Below, one piece after another: positions 1 to 9,111 of a DNA stretch of 64,000 nucleotides. Origin of the DNA: Enterococcus aquimarinus (GTDB lineage: Bacteria > Bacillota > Bacilli > Lactobacillales > Enterococcaceae); NCBI RefSeq assembly GCF_001885765.1, contig NZ_JXKD01000009.1:32992-96991 (forward strand). Direction: 5' to 3'. A program made the position numbers and the translations under genes. The first letter of the stretch is position 1; each line of letters opens with the position of its first letter. The notes beneath the pieces were generated by a model that saw nothing but the letters and a program-made list of their open reading frames with translations, searched no databases and was not told where the DNA came from.

Positions 1-477
1 TTCGCGTGCGACCGAACTTGCAGGATAGCCGATGTTCCCAGAGAGATAAGCCGTTCCTTTCGATAATCCTTGGTTTAACAACATTTCAATCATGGTCGTC
101 GTTGTCGTTTTACCATTTGTCCCCGTAATACCAATAATGGGTGCCTCCGAGATTTCATAAGCCAATTCCACTTCCGTAATGATTGGAATGTGCTTGGCAG
201 ATGCGGCTTGAAGTAAGGGGTGGCTATAGGGGATTCCAGGATTTTTCACAAGTAATGAAAATTCCTCATCCAACAATTCAATCGGATGACTTCCCGTAAT
301 CACTTTTACTCCTAAAGATAGTAAGTCTTGAGCTTCACGATTTTCTTCAAAAGGTTTCCCGTCATTAACGGTAACAAGTGCGCCCAAATCATGTAACAAT
401 TTGGCCGCACTGAATCCGCTTTTTGCTAATCCTAATACTAGAATTTTTTTATTTTGATATTTTGTTATATTTTTCAT
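1..477 (-). CDS. murD: UDP-N-acetylmuramoylalanine--D-glutamate ligase, N-terminal part (cut by window edge)
   Basis: Cytoplasmic ATP-dependent ligase that adds D-glutamate to UDP-MurNAc-L-Ala in peptidoglycan precursor synthesis. Only about 159 codons are present; the gene runs off position 1. The N-terminus shows the nucleotide-binding start [17 protein letters not shown], then NPGIPYSHP, and the Mur ligase ATP loop [14 protein letters not shown]. The start ATG at 477 has GGAG nine bases upstream; an in-frame ATG at 486 sits directly on the Shine-Dalgarno and is less likely. It lies 41 bases after mraY, in the usual mraY-murD order of the dcw cluster. Family assignment is firm; nothing can be said of the C-terminal domain. 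Confidence 0.96.
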   Translation of the reverse strand, partial: MKNITKYQNKKILVLGLAKSGFSAAKLLHDLGALVTVNDGKPFEENREAQDLLSLGVKVITGSHPIELLDEEFSLLVKNPGIPYSHPLLQAASAKHIPIITEVELAYEISEAPIIGITGTNGKTTTTTMIEMLLNQGLSKGTAYLSGNIGYPASSVARE

Positions 478-518
478 GTTTTTCATCTCCACAAGGTAAT
501 TGTCTGCCTATTATGCGC

Positions 519-1484
519 TTATAAAAAATAGATGAATAAGGTAATGCCCGAAAATAGAAGGGAGATTAGCCAAAAAACACCATCAATCTTCCATTCCGAC
601 CAACCAACCATTTCAAAATGGTGATGAATCGGTGACATTTTGAAGACTCTTTTACCAGTTAATTTAAATGATGTGACTTGGATCATCACACTTAACGTCT
701 CCACAATATAAACCAAGCCAATCAATAGCAACGTCCATTCTTGATGCAATAAGATAGAAATGGTTGCCAGTAATCCACCTAAAGCAAGGGAACCGACATC
801 ACCCATAAAGATTTTCGCTGGTTTGTGATTATAACCAAAGAAACCAATCAAAGCACCTACTACACTTAAACAAAGAATTAGGATGTCATATTGTTGTTGA
901 TTCCAAGCAATAATGGCGTAAGTTGCAAAGGAAATTGCGCCTAATCCTGAAACAAGGCCGTCAATGCCATCTGTCAAATTAACGGCATTTGAAAAACCGA
1001 CTAACCATACGATTACAAACAATCCATACAAAAAGGAAAGATGCAAATCATAACCGAATACATTTACCGTATTCGTTGCGCCTTCACTTACAAGGACTGC
1101 ATAAAATATAATTCCGCCAATGATTTGTCCAATTAATTTTTGTTTCGAATTAAGACCCATATTTCGTTTTCTGAAGATTTTAATAAAATCATCTAAAAAC
1201 CCTAGTCCGCCATACACAAGTAATATAAACAAAGAAATCCATAAAGCCGGTGTGAGTGCTTGTTGCCAGACTGCCACCCAAAGCGCACTGATAATAATGG
1301 CGATTAAAAAAACAGTCCCGCCCATTGTTGGTGTTCCAGCTTTTGCTTGATGCCAATTCGGCCCTTCTTCCAAAATTTCTTGCCCGTATTTTTTTATTTG
1401 AAAATAGCCAATAAACAGTGGCATCGTCGCTACTGTAATACCAAAGCCACTCGCAATTGGTAAGATCATCTCTGTCCAGTTCAT
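519..1484 (-). CDS. mraY: Phospho-N-acetylmuramoyl-pentapeptide-transferase
   Basis: Integral membrane enzyme that moves phospho-MurNAc-pentapeptide from UDP to undecaprenyl phosphate, making lipid I. The 321-residue length is normal for the family. Visible signatures are the LDDFIKI segment, NLTDGIDGLVSG near residue 170, FMGDVGSLALGG near 230 and the PIHHHFE loop near 285; these hold the aspartates and histidines of the active site. About ten hydrophobic segments are evident. The gene sits between pbp2x (upstream, 19 bases) and murD, and is most likely co-transcribed from the mraZ promoter. Confidence 0.98.
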   Translation of the reverse strand: MNWTEMILPIASGFGITVATMPLFIGYFQIKKYGQEILEEGPNWHQAKAGTPTMGGTVFLIAIIISALWVAVWQQALTPALWISLFILLVYGGLGFLDDFIKIFRKRNMGLNSKQKLIGQIIGGIIFYAVLVSEGATNTVNVFGYDLHLSFLYGLFVIVWLVGFSNAVNLTDGIDGLVSGLGAISFATYAIIAWNQQQYDILILCLSVVGALIGFFGYNHKPAKIFMGDVGSLALGGLLATISILLHQEWTLLLIGLVYIVETLSVMIQVTSFKLTGKRVFKMSPIHHHFEMVGWSEWKIDGVFWLISLLFSGITLFIYFL

Positions 1485-1503
1485 CTCTTTTTTCGCTCCT
1501 AAA

Positions 1504-3705
1504 TCAATTTTCTTTTTTTAAGGTAAAGGTCAATGTGTCACCTTCGATTACTTGTCCCGGTTCAATACTTTGTTTTGTGCTATACCCTTCTCCACTAAAC
1601 GAGACTTCCATTGAAAGCAGATTCGCCAACTTCAAAAGATCCGCTTTGGACCACCCGGTAGTATCGGGCATCCCTTTTGTTTTTGCATCCGTTAATAACA
1701 ATACTTTTTCACCTGGTAACAAGACTGTATTGCTCGCACTGGATTGCTCGACGACTTTTTTGCCATCCCCAATCACAATCGGTGTTAGTCCGTTATTCGA
1801 TAAATCTTGAGTGGCTAAGCTCGTCTCAAGATTACGATAGTCAGCCACTGTCACTTGATCACTTGCCGTATCATCCATCCCAACGCGATCGACTTCTAAT
1901 AAATCCATCGCGCGTTGTAATAGTGGATTAGCAATTGAAGGAATCGTATCCGCACTATATTCTTTTGGTTTTTTCATGGTAATATATAACGTATATTCTG
2001 GATCTTCAGCTGGAAGCATAGTAACCACGGAATAAAGGTTCGTATTATCGCCTTCTAAATACTGGCCACCTTCCGCTACTTGCGCCGTACCGGTTTTTGC
2101 CGCAATCGTATATCCATCTACTTGGTAACGATTGTAGGCTGTACCAAATTCTTCACTTTCAACGACATCACGCATGTATTCTCTTACTTGACGCGCGCTT
2201 TGTGCAGTAATTGGATTACCTACCACTTCTGGTTGGGTCACCATCTCTCCCTGTGTGCCACTTATTTTCTTAATGTAAGATGGACGAAGCATTTCGCCGT
2301 CATTGGCAACTGCTGAAAAAGCTTGTAACATTTGAAATTGCGTAACCGCAATCCCCTGGCCAAATGAACTCATCGCTTGACTGACAATATTATCTTCTGG
2401 TAATAATCCTCTTGCTTCACCAAATAAATTCGATTGAGTCGTCTGACCAAAACCAAATTCCTGTAAATATTGTTGCCAACGCTCAGGCATTCGTTGTTCT
2501 AATTTGACCATCCCGACGTTACTCGACCACGATAGTGCTTGACGCATCGTTAAAACGGGTTTTGCGCCAATATTAATATCCCAGTCGCGGATTTCTGCAT
2601 CGATTAATTCCATTTTCCCGGGAGTAAATTGCTCATTTGGATCAAAAATTCCCTGATCCATTGCACCAGCTACCGTTAGAATTTTAATCGTAGAACCAGG
2701 CTCATATGTTTCTTCCACAAATAAGTTTTGCCACAAAAAGTCCTTCTCATTGATTCCATCTTTCGTCTCAGGATTGAAGGTTGGACGTTGTGCGAGCGAA
2801 ATAATTTCATTCGTATCTGATTTAACTAAAACCGCCGTTAAATATTCAGGTTCCGCTTCTTCCCAAGCCTCATCCATTAACATTTCTAAATAACTTTGGA
2901 GGCGACTATCAAGCGTTGTCGTAATATCTTGACCATCTTGAGCGGGAATTGATTCCGCAACAGTTCCAGGTAACGGATTTTGGAAATTATCTTTTTGAAA
3001 CACAATTTCGCCATCAGTCCCTTTTAAAATATCATCATAGGCTGCTTCTAAGCCAAATCCACCTTGAAGTTCTTCTTGGCCATCTTCTACTTGAATATCA
3101 GCAAAACCGATAAAATGAGAAGCAAAGATACCATTGGGATAAATCCTTGAAGGATGTTCATTAAAATCAATTCCTACAAGGTCTTGTTTTTCCATCGCCG
3201 CTTCAATTGCTTGTCTTTGTTGTAACGTAATTCCTTTGCCATTTGGAATATCGACTTGCCATTTATCGTTTTTAACGCCTTCAGTCAATACGTCAATAAT
3301 CGTCGCTTTTTTGACTTTTTCGCCCAAAACATCGACTAAAATCGTCGCAATTTTTTCAAAATCTTTTTCTTGCGCGTAAAGTTTTTTATTGCCACTCATG
3401 TAAGACGTACTTAAGATTGCAAAGGCGGAATAAGAAGTTGCATCTTCTGCAATCACCACACCATTGCGATCATAAATGGTTCCTCGTTTGGCTTTGACTA
3501 CTTTTTCCCCTTCATATAAAGAAGCAACTTTATCTTCTAAAGCTGTTCCAGCAACATCGCCTACAAGAACAATATAACTTAAGCGAGACACAAATAAAAA
3601 GAACAATCCAATACTCGTAGTAAAGAGAATAATTCCTACTTTTTTGCGATTGTTCTTGGGAGACAATTTATTATTGGTAAAATAACGTTTTATTTTTTTC
3701 ATCAT
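1504..3705 (-). CDS. pbpX: Division-specific class B penicillin-binding protein with PASTA repeats (PBP2X/FtsI type)
   Basis: Septal peptidoglycan transpeptidase anchored by one N-terminal membrane segment (about residues 22-45). The order is PBP dimerisation domain, transpeptidase domain, then two PASTA domains in the last 130 residues. Catalytic motifs are visible: STIK near residue 338, SSN near 393 and KTGT near 535. The 733-residue length fits PBP2X/PBP2B proteins of lactic acid bacteria. Two ATGs occur together at the start behind a weak AAGG; I take the first. It follows ftsL by nine bases, as expected for a FtsL-dependent septal enzyme. The exact symbol (ftsI, pbpB, pbpX) depends on the genus. 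Confidence 0.95.
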   Translation of the reverse strand: MMKKIKRYFTNNKLSPKNNRKKVGIILFTTSIGLFFLFVSRLSYIVLVGDVAGTALEDKVASLYEGEKVVKAKRGTIYDRNGVVIAEDATSYSAFAILSTSYMSGNKKLYAQEKDFEKIATILVDVLGEKVKKATIIDVLTEGVKNDKWQVDIPNGKGITLQQRQAIEAAMEKQDLVGIDFNEHPSRIYPNGIFASHFIGFADIQVEDGQEELQGGFGLEAAYDDILKGTDGEIVFQKDNFQNPLPGTVAESIPAQDGQDITTTLDSRLQSYLEMLMDEAWEEAEPEYLTAVLVKSDTNEIISLAQRPTFNPETKDGINEKDFLWQNLFVEETYEPGSTIKILTVAGAMDQGIFDPNEQFTPGKMELIDAEIRDWDINIGAKPVLTMRQALSWSSNVGMVKLEQRMPERWQQYLQEFGFGQTTQSNLFGEARGLLPEDNIVSQAMSSFGQGIAVTQFQMLQAFSAVANDGEMLRPSYIKKISGTQGEMVTQPEVVGNPITAQSARQVREYMRDVVESEEFGTAYNRYQVDGYTIAAKTGTAQVAEGGQYLEGDNTNLYSVVTMLPAEDPEYTLYITMKKPKEYSADTIPSIANPLLQRAMDLLEVDRVGMDDTASDQVTVADYRNLETSLATQDLSNNGLTPIVIGDGKKVVEQSSASNTVLLPGEKVLLLTDAKTKGMPDTTGWSKADLLKLANLLSMEVSFSGEGYSTKQSIEPGQVIEGDTLTFTLKKEN

Positions 3706-3714
3706 AGGCCTTTA

Positions 3715-4107
3715 TTATTTCACTTTCCTTAAATTTTCACTTTGAATCGCCAACCCATTTTCCTCAGCAATTTCACGAATACGATCGCTCTTTGAAAGCT
3801 CGCTCTTCTCTTGTTCTAAGCGTAAAACATCGGCACTATCTACCACAACTTCACCTTGGATTAACGAAATTTCTTGTTCAACTTGCGTAATAGATGTTCG
3901 TAGTTGAATCATTAATAATCCTACGCCGACTAACGCAACAATAAAAATACTCGCAATCGTTTTTTCTAACTTGCTAATTCGTTGTAAATGACGAGCTGGA
4001 GATAGTGGAACGACAATGACTTCCGGTCTTTCTGGAGCAATCGGTGTTGGTTGATCCAATTGCTCTTTCATTTCATAAGAATATTCTTCGAACTTTAATT
4101 CAGCCAC
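3715..4107 (-). CDS. ftsL: Cell division protein FtsL
   Basis: Small bitopic divisome protein that pairs with FtsB/DivIC and activates the septal synthase. The product has a short cytoplasmic tail, a single membrane helix (ASIFIVALVGVGLLMIQL) and an extracellular leucine-zipper-like coiled coil, the classic FtsL plan. I prefer the GTG at 4107 (VAELKFEEYS), seven bases after AGGGAG, over the longer reading that starts at 4131, because that one overlaps the Shine-Dalgarno. Position between rsmH and pbp2x is the conserved FtsL place; the sequence itself is poorly conserved, so context carries the call. Confidence 0.88.
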   Translation of the reverse strand: MAELKFEEYSYEMKEQLDQPTPIAPERPEVIVVPLSPARHLQRISKLEKTIASIFIVALVGVGLLMIQLRTSITQVEQEISLIQGEVVVDSADVLRLEQEKSELSKSDRIREIAEENGLAIQSENLRKVK

Positions 4108-4135
4108 ACACACTCTCTCCCTTCTCGTCATTCAT

Positions 4136-5083
4136 TTACTTTATTTTTTCAACTATTCGTAATTTCGCACTCCGCGAACGATTGTTTTCGGTTAATTCTT
4201 CTTCGCTAGGCGTCATTGGTTTTCTTGTAATTTGTTTTAACTCCGGTTGAAAAGCTTCTGGAATCATTGGAATCCCCGGTGGTAAATCCTTAGCAGTACT
4301 ATATTCTTTAAAGATTGTTTTCACGATACGATCTTCTAAAGAATGGAAGGTAATCACACTAATACGTCCATGGAGATTCAGTAACGGAATGGCTTGTTCG
4401 AGTGTATCTTCAATCACACCGAGTTCATCATTAACCGCAATGCGAATCGCTTGGAAAATCCGTTTTGCTGGATGGCCTCCTTTTCTTCTTGCAGGAGCTG
4501 GAATAACATCTTTAATGATTTCGACTAATTCCCCTGTTGTTTCTATGGGTTTTTGTTGTCGAACTCGTTCAATTTCGCGCGCGATTTGTTTTGAGAATTT
4601 TTCTTCCCCATATCTAAAAAAGATTTTGACTAATTCACTATACTCGTATTCATTGACGACATGATACGCTGACAATGGCGCATGTTGATCCATCCGCATA
4701 TCAAGCGGCGCATCTTGATGGTAACTAAATCCGCGTTGTGCTTCATCGAGTTGAGGCGAAGAAACTCCTAGATCGTAAAGAATCCCATCAACTTTTGTGA
4801 CTCCTTGTTCTGCGAGCGCTTGGGCTAAATGACGGAAATTGCGTTTAATAAACACAACTTGGCCTTTTTCTACAAACGGCGCTAAACGAATTTTCGCATG
4901 ATCAATTGCATGTTGGTCTTGATCAAACGCATAGAGACGCCCTTGTTCATTTAATTGTTGTAAAAGATATTCACTATGTCCAGCACCACCTAAGGTACAA
5001 TCGACGTAAATACCATCTGGTTTAATATTTAAGCCATCAACAGTCTCTTTTTTCATCACTGTATAATGTTGAAATTCTGTCAT
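4136..5083 (-). CDS. rsmH: 16S rRNA (cytosine(1402)-N4)-methyltransferase
   Basis: Methylates N4 of C1402 in the decoding centre of 16S rRNA using S-adenosylmethionine. The 315-residue protein carries the SAM-binding motif [14 protein letters not shown] near residue 30, the [10 protein letters not shown] motif near 105, and the family marker [20 protein letters not shown] near 200. It is the second gene of the dcw operon, 14 bases after mraZ. Length, motifs and place all agree with RsmH (MraW). Confidence 0.98.
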   Translation of the reverse strand: MTEFQHYTVMKKETVDGLNIKPDGIYVDCTLGGAGHSEYLLQQLNEQGRLYAFDQDQHAIDHAKIRLAPFVEKGQVVFIKRNFRHLAQALAEQGVTKVDGILYDLGVSSPQLDEAQRGFSYHQDAPLDMRMDQHAPLSAYHVVNEYEYSELVKIFFRYGEEKFSKQIAREIERVRQQKPIETTGELVEIIKDVIPAPARRKGGHPAKRIFQAIRIAVNDELGVIEDTLEQAIPLLNLHGRISVITFHSLEDRIVKTIFKEYSTAKDLPPGIPMIPEAFQPELKQITRKPMTPSEEELTENNRSRSAKLRIVEKIK

Positions 5084-5097
5084 TTTTATTCCTCTTT

Positions 5098-5529
5098 CTA
5101 TAAACCGAAATCAATCATCGACTCGGCAATCTCATCAAAGTTTTCTTCTGCTTCTTCGGAGAATGCGTGCCAACGTTCTTCATCCCATATTTCAATACGG
5201 TTAGAAACCCCTACAATCACACAATTCTTTGTTAAGTTTCCATGATTTCTTAAAGAAATAGGCAGGTTAATTCGTCCTTGTTTATCAAGTTCACATTCAG
5301 TAGCAGCGGAATAAAAAAAGCGCACAAACGTACGAGCATCTTTTTTTGCGAGTGGCATTTCATTTAGCTTAGCCTCTAGCACAGCCCATTCGGATAACGG
5401 ATAACCAAATAAACAGCCATCTAACCCTCTTGTTACCACAAACTTTTCGCCGAGTTTTTCTCGAAGTTTAGCTGGCATGATTAGTCGGCCTTTGGTATCG
5501 ATTGTATGTTGGAATTCCCCCATGAACAT
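5098..5529 (-). CDS. mraZ: Transcriptional regulator MraZ
   Basis: Ring-forming AbrB-fold regulator that represses its own dcw operon. The 143-residue protein has the two SpoVT/AbrB-like half-domains with the paired signature blocks [14 protein letters not shown] and [13 protein letters not shown]. The start is MFMGEFQHT, the canonical MraZ opening, with a GGGGG Shine-Dalgarno seven bases upstream. It heads the cluster. The phased GTGG repeats directly upstream (5544-5594) are the likely binding site for the protein itself. Confidence 0.97.
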   Translation of the reverse strand: MFMGEFQHTIDTKGRLIMPAKLREKLGEKFVVTRGLDGCLFGYPLSEWAVLEAKLNEMPLAKKDARTFVRFFYSAATECELDKQGRINLPISLRNHGNLTKNCVIVGVSNRIEIWDEERWHAFSEEAEENFDEIAESMIDFGL

Positions 5530-5543
5530 CGATTATACCCCCA

Positions 5544-5594
5544 TCTACCACTTGATATCCTCAGTCTACCACATCCCCCCACTTTCTACCACAT
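5544..5594 (-). promoter_or_regulatory. Candidate MraZ operator: phased GTGG direct repeats
   Basis: On the minus strand four GTGG cores lie upstream of mraZ, at plus positions 5548-5551, 5569-5572, 5579-5582 and 5589-5592. Spacing is 21, 10 and 10 bases, so all face the same side of the helix; three sit in a longer repeat (minus GTGGTAGA). Studied MraZ proteins bind short G-rich direct repeats at a ten-base period just before mraZ. A TATAAT at 5532-5537 is too close to the start codon to be the promoter of the annotated ATG. Confidence 0.7.
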
Positions 5595-5680
5595 TTTCTC
5601 TAGAATTCACTCTTTTTTTTTGATTTATTTTTACCAATTTCACTTGGCAAATCTTTTAAAAAACTTTTAAAAAACCTTGA

Positions 5681-6049
5681 TTAAAAACGTAACATTAAAC
5701 TCAGCACAATCAGTATAAATTGGGTAACCATCGAAAAAAGAAAGACAGAACGCCAATACATTTTGGCATAACGCGAATAATCAATTTCTTCGTAAAAATA
5801 CGCGTGAAAAAAAGCTAAGCCAATTCCTAATAAGCTAATCGTAATCAAGAAATAAGGAAAAAGCGATTCCTTAAAAACAAGATAAGACAAGCGGTGAATC
5901 GCAATAAATAAAAAAGGCACCGCAATGTCTGGCGCTTTGATTCCATAGCGTTTTTTTAATGAGAAAAGGGATGTAACAAAGGCTGAAGCAAATAAAATGA
6001 TAATCGGAGAAATAAACCAAAAAATAATATTAATCGTGATTGAAGGCAT
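5681..6049 (-). CDS. DUF3397 family membrane protein
   Basis: A 122-residue, strongly hydrophobic protein with four predicted membrane segments and few charged loops (RYGIKAPDI, EEIDYSRYAKMYW). This matches the DUF3397 family, often found just ahead of mraZ in Lactobacillales; its function is unknown. A good Shine-Dalgarno (AAAGGACGG) precedes the ATG. It reads in the same direction as the dcw cluster but is separated from mraZ by about 150 bases containing the operator repeats, so it probably has its own promoter. Confidence 0.75.
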   Translation of the reverse strand: MPSITINIIFWFISPIIILFASAFVTSLFSLKKRYGIKAPDIAVPFLFIAIHRLSYLVFKESLFPYFLITISLLGIGLAFFHAYFYEEIDYSRYAKMYWRSVFLFSMVTQFILIVLSLMLRF

Positions 6050-6144
6050 CTAAAGCCGTCCTTTCTATGAAGTAACTATCGCTACTATACTCTATTTTCT
6101 TTACATAATTGTTTCATTCGTTTTAAATATTCACATGTTCGTAC

Positions 6145-6150
6145 TATAAT
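6145..6150 (+). promoter_or_regulatory. Probable -10 element for corA
   Basis: Perfect TATAAT 47 bases before the corA start. The -35 region at the right distance (TTTAAA, 6122-6127) is weak. A short inverted repeat AAACAC/GTGTTT lies in the leader. Confidence 0.55.
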
Positions 6151-6196
6151 AGAAGAAAACACTCAAAATGTGTTTCGATACTAAGGAGGCTAAGAG

Positions 6197-7153
6197 ATGT
6201 TTTCTTATTTTACGATTTCTAATCAACAATTGGTCGAACAACCCACGCGTGAGTCTTCCACAATTTGGACTCACATTTCTAACCCTAGCGAAAAGGTCAT
6301 TCATCAATTGGCAAAAGAATATAATGTTCCACATTCGTATTTTACGTCTATTTTAGATGATGCTGAAAATTCACGCAGTGAGGGGCTTCAACAACTAACC
6401 TTTCATAAAGCAGTATTAGTCTTGTTACAATTTCCACACGAAGTCCTTAGTTCCAGCGGCTTTATCCGTTTTGACACTTATCCGTTGGCCTTAATTATTA
6501 CACCGGATCTCAAAATCATTACCGTTTCCAAACAGCCTCCTTTATTTTTTAATTTTTTAAGAGAACATGTTTTTCCAGAAAACGATATCACACCAACGAT
6601 GAACCTTTTCTTGCAAGTTCTTTGGCGATTAGTCACAGCGTATAACCATAGTTTAACAAAAATTAAAGCACAACTGGATGAGCTGGAAGGTCAAATTCAA
6701 GTCTCGACTGAAAATAAACAGCTCTATCAATTATTGAATTTGCAAAAAAGTCTTGTATTATTTGATGCAGCAACGGCCGCTAATTTCAAAACCTTAAAAG
6801 GACTTTCTGAAACCAAAATGTTTGAACAACAACACGCATACCATAATCATTTACACGATATTTTAGTAGAAGTTAGTCAAGCGATGACTTCCGTGCATAT
6901 CCAGCTGCAACTCGTCCAACAAATGAACAACACTTTCTCGGCAGTCGTATCAAATAATTTGAATAATGTTATGAAAATCCTCACTTCTTTGACCATTGTC
7001 CTAACGATTCCGACAATTGTTGGAGGTATGTATGGTATGAATGTTCCCATTCCATTCGCCGAACACAAGAACGCCTTTTTATTTATTACGTTCTTAACAA
7101 TTTTACTATGTGCATGGACGATTGCCTATTTAAAAAAGAAAAATCTTTTATAA
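6197..7153 (+). CDS. corA: CorA-family divalent cation transporter
   Basis: Membrane channel for Mg2+ or a related divalent ion. The 318-residue protein has a soluble alpha/beta N-terminal part, a long helical region (about residues 140-250) and two C-terminal membrane helices. The first helix ends with the family selectivity motif in GGMYGMNVPIPF. AGGAGG stands before the ATG. Several CorA paralogues exist in Lactobacillales, so the exact ion is not settled. It is the first gene of a short plus-strand island facing recN. Confidence 0.93.
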   Translation: MFSYFTISNQQLVEQPTRESSTIWTHISNPSEKVIHQLAKEYNVPHSYFTSILDDAENSRSEGLQQLTFHKAVLVLLQFPHEVLSSSGFIRFDTYPLALIITPDLKIITVSKQPPLFFNFLREHVFPENDITPTMNLFLQVLWRLVTAYNHSLTKIKAQLDELEGQIQVSTENKQLYQLLNLQKSLVLFDAATAANFKTLKGLSETKMFEQQHAYHNHLHDILVEVSQAMTSVHIQLQLVQQMNNTFSAVVSNNLNNVMKILTSLTIVLTIPTIVGGMYGMNVPIPFAEHKNAFLFITFLTILLCAWTIAYLKKKNLL

Positions 7154-7169
7154 ATCTGCTATTCTACTC

Positions 7170-7198
7170 TTGAGTTATGATGAATTTGGTTGTACACT
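7170..7198 (+). promoter_or_regulatory. Promoter for the DUF4044 gene
   Basis: TTGAGT (7170-7175), 17-base spacer, TACACT (7193-7198), 31 bases ahead of the micro-protein start. The match and spacing are good for a housekeeping promoter. Confidence 0.6.
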
Positions 7199-7229
7199 GT
7201 GCCTATCAACCAAATAAAGGATGAACGTC

Positions 7230-7346
7230 ATGAAGGAAAACAAAAAAACAAGTACCTTTTCAAAAGTAACCAAAATCGTCGTTTGGATTATGCTAATTGT
7301 TATGCTTGGAACAACTGTCCTCACTGCGCTTTCTGCTTTACAATAA
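7230..7346 (+). CDS. DUF4044 family small membrane protein
   Basis: A 38-residue protein, MKENKKTSTFSKVTKIVV followed by one hydrophobic helix and the ending LTALSALQ. A basic N-terminus, one membrane span and the conserved terminal LTALSAL match the DUF4044 family of Lactobacillales; function unknown. AAAGGATG lies seven bases before the ATG, a promoter lies at 7170-7198 and a terminator follows, so it is a stand-alone gene. It is easily missed because of its length. Confidence 0.8.
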   Translation: MKENKKTSTFSKVTKIVVWIMLIVMLGTTVLTALSALQ

Positions 7347-7366
7347 TCAAAAAACAAACACAGAAA

Positions 7367-7409
7367 GGTCAACCAACCGCCGATTTAGGCTCTTGGTTCA
7401 CCTTTTTTG
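7367..7409 (+). terminator. Intrinsic terminator after the DUF4044 gene
   Basis: Arms GGTCAACCAA (7367-7376) and TTGGTTCACC (7393-7402), with an inner GCC/GGC pair, followed by six T. It sits between convergent DUF4044 and recN and may also serve recN, though the U-tract is weaker on that side. Confidence 0.8.
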
Positions 7410-7411
7410 TT

Positions 7412-9100
7412 TTATTTCTGTGGATTTTTTTGAGCCAATTGTAATAACTCCGTAGCATGTTCCATCGTTAAGGCAGTGATTTCAGAACCTGCAAGCATTC
7501 GAGCTATTTCATGGACGCGCATCTGATCATCTAGCTGGGTAATACTTGTTTGAGTACGACCATCTTGAACTTCTTTACTAATAAAATATTGATAGTCCGC
7601 TTGAGCCGCAACTTGTGGCAAATGCGTAATACACAAGACTTGTGAGTGGCGCGCAATTTTTGCTATTTTTTCAGCGATAGCCTGTGCGACCCGACCGCTC
7701 ACTCCTGTATCCACTTCATCAAACACAATACTCGTCATTTCTTTCTCACGAGAAAAGATTGCTTTTAAGGCTAATAAAATACGCGACAATTCGCCGCCTG
7801 AAGCAACTTTAACAAGTGGCTTTAAGTCTTCTCCCAAATTGGTACTTAAATAAAAGGCCACTTGATCCATGCCCGTTTCATTTAACATTTCGGAATCTGT
7901 TTTAAAGCGAATTTCAAACCGAGTATTTTCCATGTAGAGCTCCGTTACTTCTTGCATAATTGCTTTTTCAAGTTGGCGCGCAATTTTTTGTCGTTCTTGA
8001 TGCAACGTTTGTGCGTATTCAAAGACAATCGCTTGTTTTTCTTGCAATCGTTTGGTGTATTCTTCTAATTGATTCTCAAATCCCGTCATCGCCTCTAATT
8101 CTTCAGAGATTTCAGCGTAATACGTTAAAATTGCTGGAATAGACTCGCCATATTTTCTTTTCAATTGACGAATCGTTTCTAAGCGTAACATTACCTCATC
8201 CAGTCGCGCCTCATCTAATTCTAAATAATCTAATTGCCGCGAGGTTTCACTCGCAACATCTTGTAATAAGTAATAGGCACTTTGAAGATTCTCGCTAATT
8301 TTAAGATAAGACTCATCTAATCCTTCGATTTCTTGGATTTCGCTTAATGCAAGTCCCACACCATCAGTCAGGCTATGCGTATCAGCAGATAAAATTTCGT
8401 GCGTCTTCCCTAATGCATCAACGATTTTTTGAAAATTCACCAATTTCGCTCGCTCTTCCAATAATAACTCTTCTTCTCCGGGCTCCAGTTCAGCTTGCTC
8501 GATTTCTTCTTGTTGGAAACGAAGCATATCGATTCGTTGAACATAGGATTGCTCATTTTGTTTAATTTCCCGGGCTTTTTTTAGAAGTTTTTGATAGTCA
8601 CTGTAGTGTTCTTGATAGACCTTTAGTTGCTGTTTGAAAGCTTTTGAACCAAAATGATCCATTAAAGAGAGATGTTTTTCAGGTTGCAATAATTCTTGAT
8701 GCTCATTTTGACCTTGAATATCAACCAAGTACGTCCCTACCCGTCGTAATTGGACGAGCGGGATCGCACGACCGTTCAAACGACAAATATTTTTACCTGA
8801 GCGCGACATGTCTCTTTGCACAATCAGAAAACTTTCGGACTGATCGATGCCTAATTCTTCCATCAATGCGAAAAATTCTGGTTGTGTTGGCCATTCAAAC
8901 ACACCTTCTAGTAAACACTTCTCTTCACCATGACGAATATAATCACTGGAACTGCGCCCACCTGCAAGTAAGCCCATCGCATCGATAATAATTGATTTCC
9001 CTGCACCGGTTTCCCCTGTAAGAGCCGTCATTCCTTGATGAAAATCGATGTGTAAGAAAGGGATAATCGCAAAATTTTTAATCGTTAATTCTAATAACAT
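7412..9100 (-). CDS. recN: DNA repair protein RecN
   Basis: SMC-like ATPase that acts early in double-strand break repair. The 562-residue protein has the N-terminal Walker A GETGAGKSIIIDAMG, a long central coiled coil (about residues 150-370), and C-terminal signature VKVASGGELSRILLALK with Walker B SIVFDEVDTGVSG. I start at the ATG at 9100 (MLLELTIKNFAI), preceded by AGGAGCG; the longer reading adds residues unlike the family. It follows argR by 11 bases, the usual argR-recN pair of Firmicutes. Confidence 0.97.
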   Translation of the reverse strand: MLLELTIKNFAIIPFLHIDFHQGMTALTGETGAGKSIIIDAMGLLAGGRSSSDYIRHGEEKCLLEGVFEWPTQPEFFALMEELGIDQSESFLIVQRDMSRSGKNICRLNGRAIPLVQLRRVGTYLVDIQGQNEHQELLQPEKHLSLMDHFGSKAFKQQLKVYQEHYSDYQKLLKKAREIKQNEQSYVQRIDMLRFQQEEIEQAELEPGEEELLLEERAKLVNFQKIVDALGKTHEILSADTHSLTDGVGLALSEIQEIEGLDESYLKISENLQSAYYLLQDVASETSRQLDYLELDEARLDEVMLRLETIRQLKRKYGESIPAILTYYAEISEELEAMTGFENQLEEYTKRLQEKQAIVFEYAQTLHQERQKIARQLEKAIMQEVTELYMENTRFEIRFKTDSEMLNETGMDQVAFYLSTNLGEDLKPLVKVASGGELSRILLALKAIFSREKEMTSIVFDEVDTGVSGRVAQAIAEKIAKIARHSQVLCITHLPQVAAQADYQYFISKEVQDGRTQTSITQLDDQMRVHEIARMLAGSEITALTMEHATELLQLAQKNPQK

Positions 9101-9111
9101 TGGATTCGCTC

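Noticed and set aside
5532..5537. TATAAT just before mraZ
   Set aside because: Transcription from it would start after the start codon; it is probably incidental in this AT-rich leader.
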